Positions 1 to 9,110 of a stretch of DNA of 64,000 nt are shown piece by piece. Origin of the DNA: Streptomyces gelaticus. Its GTDB lineage: Bacteria; Actinomycetota; Actinomycetes; Streptomycetales; Streptomycetaceae. Made by a program: the position numbers and the translations under genes. Positions within the stretch are counted from its first letter, which is position 1. Each line of letters opens with the position of its first letter. The notes beneath the pieces are model-generated. The model made no database searches. It was not told where the DNA came from and worked only from the letters and a program-made list of their open reading frames with translations. The DNA is taken from NCBI RefSeq assembly GCF_014649535.1, contig NZ_BMTF01000001.1:496407-560406 (forward strand). Direction: 5' to 3'.

Positions 1-527
1 AGGTGGGCGACGCGCAGGTTCGCCGTGGACGAGATCAGGTTGACGAGCCGTTCGGCGCCCTGGTGCCTGACCTCGACGACCATCGCGCTGTGCAGGAATC
101 TCGCCGAGCGGTCGGGCGGTCGTACGTCGACGGCGGCCGTGGTCCGGGCGTCGACGGTGACGGTGGTGTCGCGGTCCAGGTCGAGGCGCGGCTGCACGAT
201 CCAGTCCGTGCCGGCCGAGGCGTCGCCGGAGCTCAGTGAACTGTTCAGCAGATAGCGGCCCTTGGGAAGCCGCACGGTGACCGTGCCGGAGGCGTCGTAC
301 GGCTGCACGACCTCGTCGGCACCGGCGCCGGAGATTCCGGTGACGGTGGTCTCGTACGTCCCCGTCGGCCGGCCGGTGCGGTCGAGGTGTCTGATCGTGA
401 GGGCGTACGTCTGCGGCTCCGCGGCGAAGGCGGTGGCTTCCAGGGCGGGCGTCGCGGTGCCGGCCACGGCCACGGCGAGCGCCATGGTCCGCAGCACGCT
501 GCGGCGGGGCAGGGAAGAATTGTTCAT
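1..527 (-). CDS. Secreted protein, N-terminal part only (S8 peptidase-type leader region)
   Basis: The frame opens with an ATG at 527 and is still open at the left window edge, giving about 175 residues. Residues 8-13 read RRSVLR, followed by a hydrophobic stretch and a likely cleavage site near AFAAE (about residue 35), so the protein looks exported, possibly by Tat. The mature part (TYALTIRHLDRTGRPTGTYE, then TVRLPKGRYLL) resembles the N-terminal domain of large Streptomyces secreted S8 serine peptidases. No catalytic residue lies inside the window, so the peptidase assignment is inference. It is divergent from the sigma factor gene and shares a 109-bp spacer with it. Confidence 0.6.
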   Translation of the reverse strand, partial: MNNSSLPRRSVLRTMALAVAVAGTATPALEATAFAAEPQTYALTIRHLDRTGRPTGTYETTVTGISGAGADEVVQPYDASGTVTVRLPKGRYLLNSSLSSGDASAGTDWIVQPRLDLDRDTTVTVDARTTAAVDVRPPDRSARFLHSAMVVEVRHQGAERLVNLISSTANLRVAH

Positions 528-636
528 GACCTGCACTGCGCCACCGAGCGCCGGAGTTCCAGTGATCCGCGTCACATCGGTGCGGGGGCGCGAACCCGGG
601 ACAGGGCATGTGGTGCACGTCACGGGAACCGGCGCA

Positions 637-1338
637 ATGGACGCGGCAGAGCAGAGTGTGGAATCACTCATGAGGAATCGCCTCCGCCGCGGGGACCGCG
701 TCGCCCTGGGAGAGCTGTACGACGAGCACTCCCAGGTGCTGTACCGCTATGCCCTTCGCGTGACCGGTGACTGGGCGGAGGCCGAGGACGTCGTCTCGGC
801 GACCTTCCTGGAGGCCTGGCGCAGCCGGGAGAACCTGCACCCCGATGGGGACAGCCTGCGCCCGTGGCTGTTGGGCATCGCCACCAACCTCATGCGCCGC
901 AACGCGCGTTCACGCCGGCTCCGGGACGTCGCGCTCGCCCGCGTCCCGGAACGCGGTTCCGTGCCCGACTTCGTCGACGACCTCGTCACACACCTCGCTG
1001 ATTCCGAGCAACTGCGCGCGGCGCACACCGCACTTGCCCGGCTGCGCCGCCACGACCGGGAAGTCTTCACCCTCGTGGTGTGGGAGGGCCTGGACTACGC
1101 GGCGGCGGCCGAGGCACTCGACGTACCGGTCGGCACCGTCCGGTCACGTCTCTCCAGGGCCCGCGGCCGACTGCGCCAACTCGCCGACGCCGAGGCGCGG
1201 TCCACACGCCCGCGCCCCGGGCGGCCCGAAGCCGGCCGGCCGGCCGCGGCGGGCGGCGAACCCGGTGCCACCCCCGACAAGCCCGTACCGGGCCGCATTC
1301 CCGCGGTCCGCTCGTCCCGCCAGGAGAACCACGGATGA
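637..1338 (+). CDS. RNA polymerase sigma factor, ECF-type sigma-70 family
   Basis: A 233-residue sigma factor. Region 2 lies at about residues 14-66 (ALGELYDEHSQVLYRYALR, then AEDVVSATFLEAW) and region 4, with its helix-turn-helix, at about 129-180 (DYAAAAEALDVPVGTVRSRL). The C-terminal 50 residues are a low-complexity Arg/Pro/Ala tail. The ATG at 637 is chosen because the conserved domain begins just after it. A second in-frame ATG at 670 is possible, and the longer frame back to 262 has no family similarity. The stop overlaps the next ATG (ATGA), so both genes should be translated together. This sigma plus CU044_5270-like arrangement is common in Streptomyces; the partner may modulate the sigma factor, which is inference. 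Confidence 0.9.
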   Translation: MDAAEQSVESLMRNRLRRGDRVALGELYDEHSQVLYRYALRVTGDWAEAEDVVSATFLEAWRSRENLHPDGDSLRPWLLGIATNLMRRNARSRRLRDVALARVPERGSVPDFVDDLVTHLADSEQLRAAHTALARLRRHDREVFTLVVWEGLDYAAAAEALDVPVGTVRSRLSRARGRLRQLADAEARSTRPRPGRPEAGRPAAAGGEPGATPDKPVPGRIPAVRSSRQENHG

Positions 1339-2411
1339 ACGCCACCCCGCGTCACACCACGGACCACCGGTCCGAGGAGAACGAACGCCTTGCCCTCACC
1401 GGTCTGCTGCCCCCGCCGCCGGTCCCCGGCCTCACCCCCGACCGTGAACTGCTGCTGAAGCAGGCACTGCTGGCCGAGGCCGCCCGCACCGTACCGTCCG
1501 GCACGCCCGCCCGCCGGGCCGGACGCCCGCGCCGACAGCTGCTCCGAATTCTGGCGCCGGCCGTCGTCTGCGCCCTGACGGTCGGCGGCGTCGTGGTGGT
1601 GAACCTCCCGGACGCGCCCCGGCGCAGCCCCTCCGCGGTGGTGGGCGGCGCCCCCCGCGCGACCGAAGCGACACGCCTCCTCGGCCGCATCGCACTCGCC
1701 GCCGCCGCGGAGCAGCGGACTGCGGTCCGCGCCGACCGGTTCGTGTACATCGAGAGCAAGGTCGCCTACGCCGCGCAGAGCGCCGGGGGAGGCCCCGTGA
1801 CGATGCCTCCCGTGCACACCCGGCAGGTGTGGCTCTCCGCCGACGGCAGCCGCCCCGGCCTGCTGCGCGAGGAGGGCCGGCCCGACACCCGGCTCGGCAC
1901 CGACGGACCGGCCGGCACCCTCGACGGCCCGGGGGCGACACCCCGTCCGGGTACCCTGCACTCTTCCGGCCCGTCGGTCAGCAATCCCACCCACACCTAC
2001 GTCGCCTCGCTGCCCACCGACCCCGACGCCCTGCTGAAGCTGATCCGGGACGAGACCCGGGGGCAGGGCCAGGACCCGGACCAGCGGGCGTTCGGCGCGA
2101 TCGGAGACCTGCTGGCCGAGACCTGGGCGCCACCGGAGGTCGGCGCCGCGCTCTACCGGGCCGCCGCGAAGATCCCCGGGGTCACGGTGATCCGCGCGGC
2201 CGACGATGCCACGGGACGCGAAGGCGTCGCCGTCGCCCGTACGGCGCAGGGGCAGCAGACGCAGTGGGTCTTCGACCGGAGCACCTACGCGTTCCTCGGC
2301 GAGCGCACGGTCCTCGCCGAAGCCGACGACGCCGGCCCGGCCGGAACCGTCGTCGGCACCTCCGCGGTCCTCACCAGGTCCGCCGTCGACCACGCGGGCG
2401 AGGCGCCCTAG
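1335..2411 (+). CDS. CU044_5270 family membrane-anchored protein (putative sigma partner)
   Basis: A 358-residue protein starting at the ATG overlapping the sigma stop, with an AGGAG site at 1322-1326. It has a short cytoplasmic N terminus, a basic stretch (RRAGRPRRQ), one membrane segment at about residues 61-79 (ILAPAVVCALTVGGVVVV) and a large extracytoplasmic domain. The domain layout matches the CU044_5270 family, which is usually encoded next to ECF sigma factors. No zinc-binding anti-sigma motif is visible. Anti-sigma or stress-sensor function is therefore inferred from context only. Confidence 0.8.
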   Translation: MNATPRHTTDHRSEENERLALTGLLPPPPVPGLTPDRELLLKQALLAEAARTVPSGTPARRAGRPRRQLLRILAPAVVCALTVGGVVVVNLPDAPRRSPSAVVGGAPRATEATRLLGRIALAAAAEQRTAVRADRFVYIESKVAYAAQSAGGGPVTMPPVHTRQVWLSADGSRPGLLREEGRPDTRLGTDGPAGTLDGPGATPRPGTLHSSGPSVSNPTHTYVASLPTDPDALLKLIRDETRGQGQDPDQRAFGAIGDLLAETWAPPEVGAALYRAAAKIPGVTVIRAADDATGREGVAVARTAQGQQTQWVFDRSTYAFLGERTVLAEADDAGPAGTVVGTSAVLTRSAVDHAGEAP

Positions 2412-2750
2412 CTGTTCTGCCCTGTGCTTTCCCGGGCCGCCACAGGGCTTCGGCCAGGCTCCTCGGAACTTGTCGTGTGCACGGTTACGGTACTCGGCAG
2501 GTGCAAGGAGCGGTTCCGGCGGCCGGGTTTCTCGCTCGCCGCACGGTTCGCCGACTTCGTACGCGACTCCTTCGGCGAGTACGTTTTCCGGCGCTCCCCG
2601 CCGGGGCCGACGCGAGCCGTGCCGACCGCTTCCTCGCTTCACCGGCCGCTGCCCGCACTGGAACGCCGACTGCGCCGGGCGCCGGAACGGGCCTTTGCCG
2701 CCAGGACGTTTCGGGCACTGCCGAACTGTTGCGGCTCTATCGTCGGGGTC
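2412..2750. other. Intergenic stretch, 339 bp
   Basis: The reading frame of the downstream gene stays open back to 2424, but that extension is Arg/Pro/Ala-rich with no recognisable domain. I see no convincing terminator, RNA or promoter consensus here. It presumably holds the 3' end of the sigma operon and the promoter of the PEP-mutase family gene. Confidence 0.4.
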
Positions 2751-3632
2751 ATGACGCAACCGACGCCTCCGACGCCCGAGCAGCCGCTGACCGCCTTCGC
2801 CCGCCTGCACCACCGGGCGGACGCCCCGCTGCTGCTGCCCAACGCCTGGGACCATGCCTCGGCCACCGCTCTGGTGGCGCAAGGGTTCGCGGCCGTCGGC
2901 ACCACCAGCCTCGGCGTGGCCGCGGCCGTCGGGCTGCCGGACGGGGCGGCCGCAGCCCTCGACGCCACCTTGGCACTGGCCCGCCGGCTCGGACAGGACT
3001 CCTTCCTGTTCACGGTCGATGCCGAAGGCGGATTCAGCGACGATGTGGCGGAAGTGGCCGAGCTGGCCCGCAAGCTGTACGAGGCGGGCGCGGCGGGGAT
3101 CAACCTTGAGGACGGCCGTCCCGACGGCACCCTTGCCCCCGTGGAGTTGCACGCCGCGAAGATCGCGGCGGTGAAGGCCGCCGCGCCTGCTCTGTTCCTC
3201 AACGCCCGTACCGACACCCACTGGTCGGGTGCCCGGGAGGAGGAGACCACGACGCGGCTGGCGATGTACGAACAGGCCGGTGCGGACGGCGTGTTCGTGC
3301 CGGGACTGTCGGACCCGGTCCGGATCGCCGAGCTGACCGCCCTACTCGCCGTCCCGTTGAACATCCTGTACGCGCCCACCGGCCCGACCCTTGCCGAACT
3401 GACCGAACTCGGGGTACGCAGAGTCAGTCTCGGTTCGCTGTTGTACCGCAGGGCCCTGGCGGCAGCGGTCGACGCCGCGACCGCCGTCCGGGACGGGCGG
3501 CCGACGGACCTGAGCGCCCCGTCCTACGCGCAGGTGCAGCGGCTGGCGATGCGCGACGGCACGACGCCCGGCGGAGCCGGTCCGGGACTGCCGACGTGGA
3601 CGGCCCCGGACCCACTGGGCCCGGCCGACTGA
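2751..3632 (+). CDS. Isocitrate lyase/phosphoenolpyruvate mutase family protein
   Basis: A 293-residue TIM-barrel enzyme of the PEP mutase/isocitrate lyase superfamily (2-methylisocitrate lyase-like, COG2513). Visible motifs are [12 protein letters not shown] near the N terminus, the metal-site strand [22 protein letters not shown], and LNARTDTHW. Family members cleave or form C-C or P-C bonds in 2-oxo or 2-hydroxy acids using Mg2+. The long-isocitrate-lyase KKCGH motif is absent. ATG 2751 is used because the family alignment begins right after it. It is a single gene with no pathway neighbours, so the substrate is unknown. Confidence 0.85.
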   Translation: MTQPTPPTPEQPLTAFARLHHRADAPLLLPNAWDHASATALVAQGFAAVGTTSLGVAAAVGLPDGAAAALDATLALARRLGQDSFLFTVDAEGGFSDDVAEVAELARKLYEAGAAGINLEDGRPDGTLAPVELHAAKIAAVKAAAPALFLNARTDTHWSGAREEETTTRLAMYEQAGADGVFVPGLSDPVRIAELTALLAVPLNILYAPTGPTLAELTELGVRRVSLGSLLYRRALAAAVDAATAVRDGRPTDLSAPSYAQVQRLAMRDGTTPGGAGPGLPTWTAPDPLGPAD

Positions 3633-3681
3633 CCGGTCCGCTCACCGGCAGGGAAGAGGCGGCGTGCGGGTGCCGTCCGTG

Positions 3682-3837
3682 TCAGGTCTCCTCGTCCTCC
3701 GCGCGGCGCTCGCCCTCCGCCTGGGACGGCTGGGTGCGCATGGTGGCGGGGTGCCGCTCCTCGGTGGGATCCCTGTCCTCGTCCAGCCTCTCGCCCTCGG
3801 CCTGGGACGGAGTCGAGTACTCGATGTTCTCCCTCAT
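3682..3837 (-). CDS. Small acidic conserved protein with duplicated PSQAEGER motif
   Basis: A 51-residue protein that begins [17 protein letters not shown] and repeats the octapeptide PSQAEGER near its C-terminal end. It is very rich in Glu, Asp and Arg, with no Cys and no membrane segment, so it is likely disordered. A strong GGAGG sits 6-10 bases upstream of the ATG, which supports real translation. I recall similar short proteins with this motif in other Streptomyces, but no function is known to me. It is encoded convergently to the PEP-mutase family gene. Confidence 0.65.
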   Translation of the reverse strand: MRENIEYSTPSQAEGERLDEDRDPTEERHPATMRTQPSQAEGERRAEDEET

Positions 3838-4147
3838 GGCAGCCTCCGTGATCGGAACGCGTGCCCTACACAACGAGCCTATCGCTTGCGTCCGGCCGGT
3901 GGCTCGCGAGCGGGATTCGCGATCCGTGGGCCCGGCAGGTGCCGGTGTTTCCGGGGAGCGGCTGCGGCCGGGCTGCGGCGCATCGGAACGGCGTGGACGG
4001 TGGCGGCGACCTGCTCCGGCGTGTGGAACGATCGCGCGAGGTGCCGGGAAGACCACTTCGTGTGCGGGACGGGTCGGGGTGCGATGGGGGATCGCTCCGG
4101 GGCGGCCCCCGATGTCCGGGCACGCCGCTGTCGGCACTGTGAGTGAC
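3838..4147. other. Intergenic stretch, 310 bp
   Basis: This lies between the divergent small acidic protein and the serine hydrolase, so both promoters must be here. No frame gives a protein-like product. I see no hairpin or operator strong enough to report. Confidence 0.4.
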
Positions 4148-5335
4148 ATGACCTCAACGCACATGTCACGAAGGACCTTTGCCGGCATCGCCATGTCGGG
4201 TGCGGCGGCGCTGGCCGCCGGAGTGGTGCTGCCCGCCGGTCGCGCCGCCGCAGCTCCCCTGCCGCTCCCACCACTGGATCACGCGGGCCTGCGGGCGGCG
4301 ATCGACGACCTGGCGCACCCGCCCTCGACCGCGGCCCAGCTGCGGGTCGGTGGCACGGGCGGGCACTGGTACGGCACCTCGGGTGTGGCCTGCATCAGGA
4401 CACGGCGGCCGGTGACGGCGTACGACAAGGTCCGGATCGGCAGCGTCACCAAGGTCTTCGTCGCCACGGTGATGCTGCAACTGGTGTCCGAGGGCCGGGT
4501 CGCGCTGGACGCCTCGGTGCGGCACGTCCTCCCGGGTCTGCTGCCGGCCCGGTTCGCCGGTGTCACCGTGGCGCACCTGCTGAACCACACCAGCGGTCTG
4601 CCCGACCACATCGGCATTCCCGAGCCGGATACCGCGCAGGAGGTGTTCCGCCACCGCTTCGACCACTGGACACCGCAGGAGTGGGTGGCGACGGCGACGC
4701 ACGGACCGCTCAAATTCGCTCCGGGCACCCGACAGGAATACCGCGGCATCAACTACGTACTGGCCGCACTGATCATCGACAGGGTGACCGGCCGCCCGTA
4801 CGGCGAGGCCGTCGCGGCCCGCATTCTGCGTCCGCTGGGCCTGGCACACACCGTAATCCCCGGCGACGACCCGGGCATCCACGGCCGTCATGTGCACGGC
4901 TACCTGGCCATGGCCGACGGCGGCCTGCGGGACATCACGGCATACGACCAGTCCTCCAGCCGGGGCGAGGGCGACATGATCTCCACCACGGGAGACCTCG
5001 ACCGGTTGCTTGCCGCGCTGTTCTCCGGCGAGCTGCTCCCACCGGAGTTGCTTCAGCTGATGTTCACCCTGCCCCCGGACGGCGTGCGGATGCTGGACGG
5101 CTCCCCGGCCCGCTACAGCACCGGATTGCAGCAGGCCGTCGTCAACGGTGTCACTTTCTGGGGCAAGACCGGCGAGACGTACGGCTACGAGAACGCCGCA
5201 TTCTCCACCCGTGACCAGCAGCGCCGCTTCGTGCTCGCGTACCATCCGACGACCGTCCGCGACGGCGCGGAGAACCAGATGATTGCCCGGGTCGCGGACC
5301 TGCTCACCCGCACCGCCGGTACCGGAGGTCCGTGA
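4148..5335 (+). CDS. Secreted beta-lactamase-family serine hydrolase (class C/D-Ala-D-Ala carboxypeptidase fold)
   Basis: A 395-residue protein with a Tat-like signal ([20 protein letters not shown]) and likely cleavage after the AAAA stretch near residue 38. The SxxK catalytic motif is SVTK at residues 99-102 and the third motif is GKTG with Lys at about 340. The middle motif, normally YSN, reads YRGINY, so the usual Asn is Gly. Family members act on acyl bonds in peptidoglycan peptides, beta-lactams or esters outside the cell. Start is ATG 4148; ATG 4163 would also keep the whole signal. The altered middle motif makes beta-lactamase activity uncertain. Confidence 0.85.
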   Translation: MTSTHMSRRTFAGIAMSGAAALAAGVVLPAGRAAAAPLPLPPLDHAGLRAAIDDLAHPPSTAAQLRVGGTGGHWYGTSGVACIRTRRPVTAYDKVRIGSVTKVFVATVMLQLVSEGRVALDASVRHVLPGLLPARFAGVTVAHLLNHTSGLPDHIGIPEPDTAQEVFRHRFDHWTPQEWVATATHGPLKFAPGTRQEYRGINYVLAALIIDRVTGRPYGEAVAARILRPLGLAHTVIPGDDPGIHGRHVHGYLAMADGGLRDITAYDQSSSRGEGDMISTTGDLDRLLAALFSGELLPPELLQLMFTLPPDGVRMLDGSPARYSTGLQQAVVNGVTFWGKTGETYGYENAAFSTRDQQRRFVLAYHPTTVRDGAENQMIARVADLLTRTAGTGGP

Positions 5336-5536
5336 CCGGCTCCCGCGTCCACGACCTGGGCGGTGCAGAAACCGCCGACCCTCCGGGCCGCCTCGACCTC
5401 CAGGGCGAACCGCCGCCAGAATTCCGCTTCCGGCCAGTTCCGGGTTCACCAGCTTCACCGCGACCATGCGGCCGCCCTGCGACCGGCCGAGGAACACCTG
5501 CCCCATGCCGCCGCGCCCCAGCGCGGCCACGAGCAT
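5336..5536 (-). pseudogene. Remnant of a eukaryote-like Ser/Thr protein kinase (N-lobe only, frameshifted)
   Basis: On the minus strand, from 5536, the frame reads LGRGGMGQVFLGRS and VAVKLVNPELA, which are the kinase glycine-rich loop and the catalytic-Lys strand. Near 5420-5430 the similarity moves to another frame: FALEVEAARRVGGFCTAQ, the expected continuation of Streptomyces PknB-like kinases. Nothing of the catalytic loop (HRD) or DFG motif remains, because the homology runs into the end of the serine hydrolase gene. This is about 65 residues of a kinase normally over 500 residues, so it is a decayed, truncated gene. Confidence 0.75.
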
Positions 5537-5697
5537 CGATTCGTTTGTTCTCGTGGTCGACGCAGCAGAATAGGCTCCTGACTGTTTTTCAGGAAGTGGC
5601 GATCAGGGGTGTGTGGAGCATGAACGGGCATGCGCCCCCGACCGGCCGCCGCCGCGGTCAGGGGGCGCTGCCGCCCGGATCGGCAGCTCGTCCCGCC

Positions 5698-6702
5698 TCA
5701 GGGCTCGATCGTCAGCACCTCGGCCACGGGGCGGCGCGGTGTGCGCGGTCCGTCGGGTCCGTAACCGAGGCGCACGATCATCTGCGGGTGCCCCGTGCCG
5801 AGGGCCGGGGCGCGCAGGAGGCACCGGAGCTCCGGCCATTCGAGGGGCTGGGTCGCGAAGGAGGCGACCAGCCCGTGCAGTACGGCGGTGAGCAGGACAC
5901 GTTCCAGGGCCTGACCGGCACGCAACCAGTCGGCCGGGCGGTCGCGCGCGGTACGGAGCAGGGCGAGTTGCGGCCGGTCCTCGAAGCGGACGCGGGCCCG
6001 GCCCGGGATGATGTCCGTGCCCGCGAAATCCCGGTTGATCGCTCTGTCCGACGCGTCGATGGGGCCGAAGGCGTAGTCCGGGACGCCGTCGACCGGTGCC
6101 TGCGCCTTCGTGTCCCGGGTCCAGTAGCGCTGCTCCGCGTCCCTCGCCGGGTCGTGCAGATCGAACCCCTCGGCGTCCCGGATCAGCAGGAGCACGACCT
6201 CCAGGTGCTGTGGCGGCAGAAACGCGAAGTCGGCCCCTTCGGCACCGGCCGCTTCGGCGAGGAGAGTGCGGACGGTGTCGGGAATCACCCGGTCGTCGAA
6301 CGGACAGCGGCTGGTGTGACGGCGCGGGATCGCGGGGTACAGAGCGGCGAGGGTCCTATCATCCGCCGGCCGCTCGGCGCCTTCGGCGCGTTCCTCCAGG
6401 CGGACCGTCGCCAGGACGGCGGGGTCGACGGGCACCGGAAGCAGTGCGGTCACCGCATCGAGGCCCCGGTGGGTGGCCGACACCCGCAGATTCAGCAGGG
6501 CCGCGCCGCACCCCACGTGCAGGGCGCGAGTGGAGGGGTCGGCCTCGGGCATCTCACGGTCGAACTCCGCCCGGAGCGTAAGAGTCCTGCTGGAGGACCG
6601 GTACCGGAACCGCCATGGCTGGGCGTTGTGCATGGACGGGGCGGCGATGGCATCGGCGACCAGCTCCTCCAGCGTCGTCCCGTCGAGCGGCTGTGCAGGC
6701 AT
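5698..6702 (-). CDS. Acg-like nitroreductase family protein
   Basis: A 334-residue protein of the Acg subgroup of the nitroreductase fold (Mycobacterium Rv2032-like). The N-terminal signature AIAAPSMHNAQPWRFR matches the FMN-binding SxHNxQPWRF motif, and the C-terminal RLGYGPDGPRTPRRP is the family end motif. An internal duplication of the fold is typical of these proteins. Acg-type proteins appear to bind flavin, but their substrates are poorly defined, and in mycobacteria they belong to the dormancy regulon. An AGGGAGG ribosome site lies 5-11 bases upstream of the ATG. It stands alone as a single gene. Confidence 0.88.
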   Translation of the reverse strand: MPAQPLDGTTLEELVADAIAAPSMHNAQPWRFRYRSSSRTLTLRAEFDREMPEADPSTRALHVGCGAALLNLRVSATHRGLDAVTALLPVPVDPAVLATVRLEERAEGAERPADDRTLAALYPAIPRRHTSRCPFDDRVIPDTVRTLLAEAAGAEGADFAFLPPQHLEVVLLLIRDAEGFDLHDPARDAEQRYWTRDTKAQAPVDGVPDYAFGPIDASDRAINRDFAGTDIIPGRARVRFEDRPQLALLRTARDRPADWLRAGQALERVLLTAVLHGLVASFATQPLEWPELRCLLRAPALGTGHPQMIVRLGYGPDGPRTPRRPVAEVLTIEP

Positions 6703-6981
6703 CCGGGACCTCCCTCATCGGAGCGCATGGTGTCCTTCCACGGTCGCATGTCCGGCAGGGGCCGGCGCGAATGATCCGCATCGCCGCATCGCCGCATCGC
6801 CGGTCGCAGGGCCGGGCGAGCCTTCCGTGCGGCCGAATCAGCGGGAGCACACCGCGCCCGAGCAGCGCAATGTCCGAATAGCGCCGGACTCGATGCCCGG
6901 GGTCGGCCAGCATCGATCGCAGGGGCCCCGTCGCGACATCGATCCGGGGCCGTGGCCGGAACCAGGAATCGAAGCCAGGAC

Positions 6982-7761
6982 ATGAGCAACCAGCACCAGT
7001 ACCAGCACCAGGAACCAGGAACCAGAGCCGTGATCGACACAACGTCCCCGACCGGAACCGTGCGCGAGCTGGTCGATGCCACCGACTGGACCGCGCTCAC
7101 CGCAGAGATCGCCGCATACGGCAGCGCGCCGACCGGGCGGCTGCTCACCCCCGCCCAGTGCCGGGAGATCGCCACGCTGTACGACGAGGCCGAACGCTTC
7201 CGCTCCACCGTCGACATGGTCCGCCACCGCTTCGGCTCCGGCCAGTACCGCTACTTCACCCACGATCTGCCCGAAGTGGTACGGGAGTTGCGCGCGGCGT
7301 TCTATCCGCACCTGCTGCGCATCGCCCGTGACTGGTCCGCGAAGCTCGGCACATCGGCGCCATGGCCCGACGAGCTGGCCGAGTGGATCGCCCTGTGTCA
7401 CGCAGCGGGACAGTCCAAGTGCGCCCAGATCCTCCTGCGCTACGGTGCCGGCGACTGGAACGCGCTGCACCGCGACGTATTCGGCGACATGCTCTTCCCG
7501 CTCCAGGTCGTCATCGGCCTCGACGTGCCCGGCACCGACTACACCGGGGGCGAGTTCGTCATGACCGAACAGCGCCCCCGCGCACAGTCACGCGGATCGG
7601 CCACCACTCTGCCCCAGGGCCGCGGGCTGGTCTTCACCACCCGTGACCGCCCGGTCGCCGCCAGGCGTGGCTGGTCGAAGGCGCCCATGCGGCACGGCGT
7701 CAGCACCGTCCGCTCCGGCCGTCGCCACACCCTCGGCCTCGTCTTCCACGACGCGCGATGA
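6982..7761 (+). CDS. 2-oxoglutarate/Fe(II)-dependent oxygenase family protein
   Basis: A 259-residue protein. The iron facial triad is HRD at residues 163-165 plus His at about 238 (MRHGVSTV), followed by an Arg (RRHTLGLVFHDA) suited to bind 2-oxoglutarate. The jelly-roll strands around PLQVVIGLDVPGTDYTGGEF match the prolyl-hydroxylase-like class. The substrate is unknown. The start is uncertain: ATG 6982 has AGGA very close upstream, while GTG 6952 and GTG 7030 are alternatives. Bases from about 6988 to 7026 are an imperfect six-base CCAGNA repeat, giving a Gln/His-rich N terminus. Confidence 0.8.
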   Translation: MSNQHQYQHQEPGTRAVIDTTSPTGTVRELVDATDWTALTAEIAAYGSAPTGRLLTPAQCREIATLYDEAERFRSTVDMVRHRFGSGQYRYFTHDLPEVVRELRAAFYPHLLRIARDWSAKLGTSAPWPDELAEWIALCHAAGQSKCAQILLRYGAGDWNALHRDVFGDMLFPLQVVIGLDVPGTDYTGGEFVMTEQRPRAQSRGSATTLPQGRGLVFTTRDRPVAARRGWSKAPMRHGVSTVRSGRRHTLGLVFHDAR

Positions 7762-7825
7762 ACGACGGTCACCCCTCGCGGCCCTCCTCCCTGCGGGCCA
7801 CCCCCTGAACACCGGCGTTCCCTTT

Positions 7826-7873
7826 TGTTTCTTCGGCCTCGCCGACGCCTGTTTCTTCGGTCTCGCCGACGCC
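7826..7873. repeat. 24-bp tandem duplication, two copies
   Basis: Positions 7826-7849 and 7850-7873 are the same 24-base unit (starting TGTTTCTTCGG) with one C/T difference at 7837 and 7861. It lies in the roughly 290-bp spacer between the convergent oxygenase and polyprenyl synthetase genes. All three frames through it stay open because 24 is a multiple of 3, but no frame looks like a real gene. The pyrimidine-rich T runs are unusual for the local composition. Confidence 0.8.
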
Positions 7874-8054
7874 CACCGGATCGACGCCCCCCGACATCGC
7901 CGTTCCCGTCGCCCAGCCGCGGCCCCGCCTGGTCCATCGCCCCGAGGTGCTCCACCCCGGGGCCCCGCGGCCGTCGCGGGGGAGTCCATCTCCGGGCTCA
8001 CCGGCTGACGATTCGCGGACGGCGGGACCGGCCACCGGTCCCGGGGCGGCGGGG

Positions 8055-9110
8055 TCAGCGGGTGCGGTCGATGAGGAACGGGAGCAGCGTGAGGATTTCG
8101 TCGAGTGCGGCCGGGGTGAGCGGAACACTTTCCAGGCTGTGGCGGGCGTTGTCGAGGTGGTGGTGGGCTTCGGTCAGGGTGGCGGTGCGTCCGCCGGCTT
8201 CTTCGATGAGTTCGGCGGCGTGTTGGATGTCGGTGGCGTCGAGTGGGTTTCCGGTGGCGAGCAGTGTGGCGAGCTGTTGTGCGGCGGGCTGGTCCGTGGC
8301 CAGGGCCGAGAGGACGGGGTAGGTCTTTTTCAGTCGGCGTAGATCGCTGTGTACGGGCTTGCCCGTGATCTCGGGGTCGCCCCAGATGCCGAGGAGGTCG
8401 TCCACTGCCTGGAATGCCATCCCGAGGTGGCGGCCCGCCTGGGTGAGTGCGTCGACGGTCGGGGCGGGGGCGCCCGCGAGTACGGCGCCCAGGCCGGTCG
8501 CGCAGCCGAGCAGTGCGCCGGTCTTGTGTTCGGTCATTCGCCGGTACTCGTGCGGCTGGACTGCTTGGGGGCCGTTCCACGGCCGGGACTCGAAGAGGAG
8601 GTCGTCGGCCTGGCCGCGGACCAGGTCGGTCAGTGTCGCGGCGAGGTGCCGGACTGCTGTTGCGCTGTATTTCCCGGGTGAGTCGGCCAGGGTCTGCACG
8701 GCCAGTGCGAAGAGCGCGTCACCTGCGAGGATCGCCGGTCCGGTGCCGTATGCCTTCCACACGGTGGCGCGCTGTCTGCGGGTCTCGTCGCCGTCCATGA
8801 TGTCGTCGTGGAGGAGGGAGAAGACATGGATCAGTTCCACGGCGACCGCGCCCACCACCGCGTTCTCGGCCGGTGCGCCGGCGGCCTCGGCGCTGAGCAG
8901 GGTGAGGGCCTGGCGGAGCCCCTTGCCCTGTGAGCCCGGGGCGGGGCTGCCGTCCGCCGCGCTCCACCCGAGGGAGAAGGCGGCCATCTCCGCGTGCCAC
9001 GGATGCAGCCGCCGTACGGCCTGTGCGAGCGCGGGGCGCACGAGGTCGCGGCAGCGGGCGAGCACCTCCGGCGCCGCGGACTGTTGCTGGGTTGCGGGCG
9101 GTGGCGTCAT
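8055..9110 (-). CDS. Polyprenyl diphosphate synthase (trans-isoprenyl diphosphate synthase family)
   Basis: A 351-residue all-alpha prenyltransferase. The first Asp-rich motif is DDIMDGDETRR at residues 102-112, and the second is DDLLGIWGD at about 237-245 (DDxxG type). Lys/Arg residues for diphosphate binding (GKGLRQAL; RMTEHKTG) are present. It condenses IPP with allylic diphosphates to C15-C20 or longer products. The N-terminal sequence resembles the prenyltransferases that accompany family 2 encapsulins, but no encapsulin gene is in the window. The start codon overlaps the stop of the upstream TPR gene (ATGA), so the two form one operon. Confidence 0.9.
   Translation of the reverse strand: MTPPPATQQQSAAPEVLARCRDLVRPALAQAVRRLHPWHAEMAAFSLGWSAADGSPAPGSQGKGLRQALTLLSAEAAGAPAENAVVGAVAVELIHVFSLLHDDIMDGDETRRQRATVWKAYGTGPAILAGDALFALAVQTLADSPGKYSATAVRHLAATLTDLVRGQADDLLFESRPWNGPQAVQPHEYRRMTEHKTGALLGCATGLGAVLAGAPAPTVDALTQAGRHLGMAFQAVDDLLGIWGDPEITGKPVHSDLRRLKKTYPVLSALATDQPAAQQLATLLATGNPLDATDIQHAAELIEEAGGRTATLTEAHHHLDNARHSLESVPLTPAALDEILTLLPFLIDRTR

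Noticed and set aside
262..636. N-terminal extension of the sigma factor frame
   Set aside because: It is open only because of high G+C, overlaps the opposite secreted-protein gene, and shows no sigma similarity.
1095..3221. 708-codon minus-strand frame
   Set aside because: It is antisense to the sigma partner and PEP-mutase genes, with Arg/Gly/Pro-rich composition and no domain.
4166..5335. Minus-strand continuation of the kinase fragment
   Set aside because: Past about 5340 it is just the complement of the serine hydrolase gene; only the first 65 codons resemble a kinase.
8055..9110. Family 2 encapsulin cargo role for the prenyl synthase
   Set aside because: The resemblance is limited to the N-terminal region and there is no encapsulin shell gene in the window.
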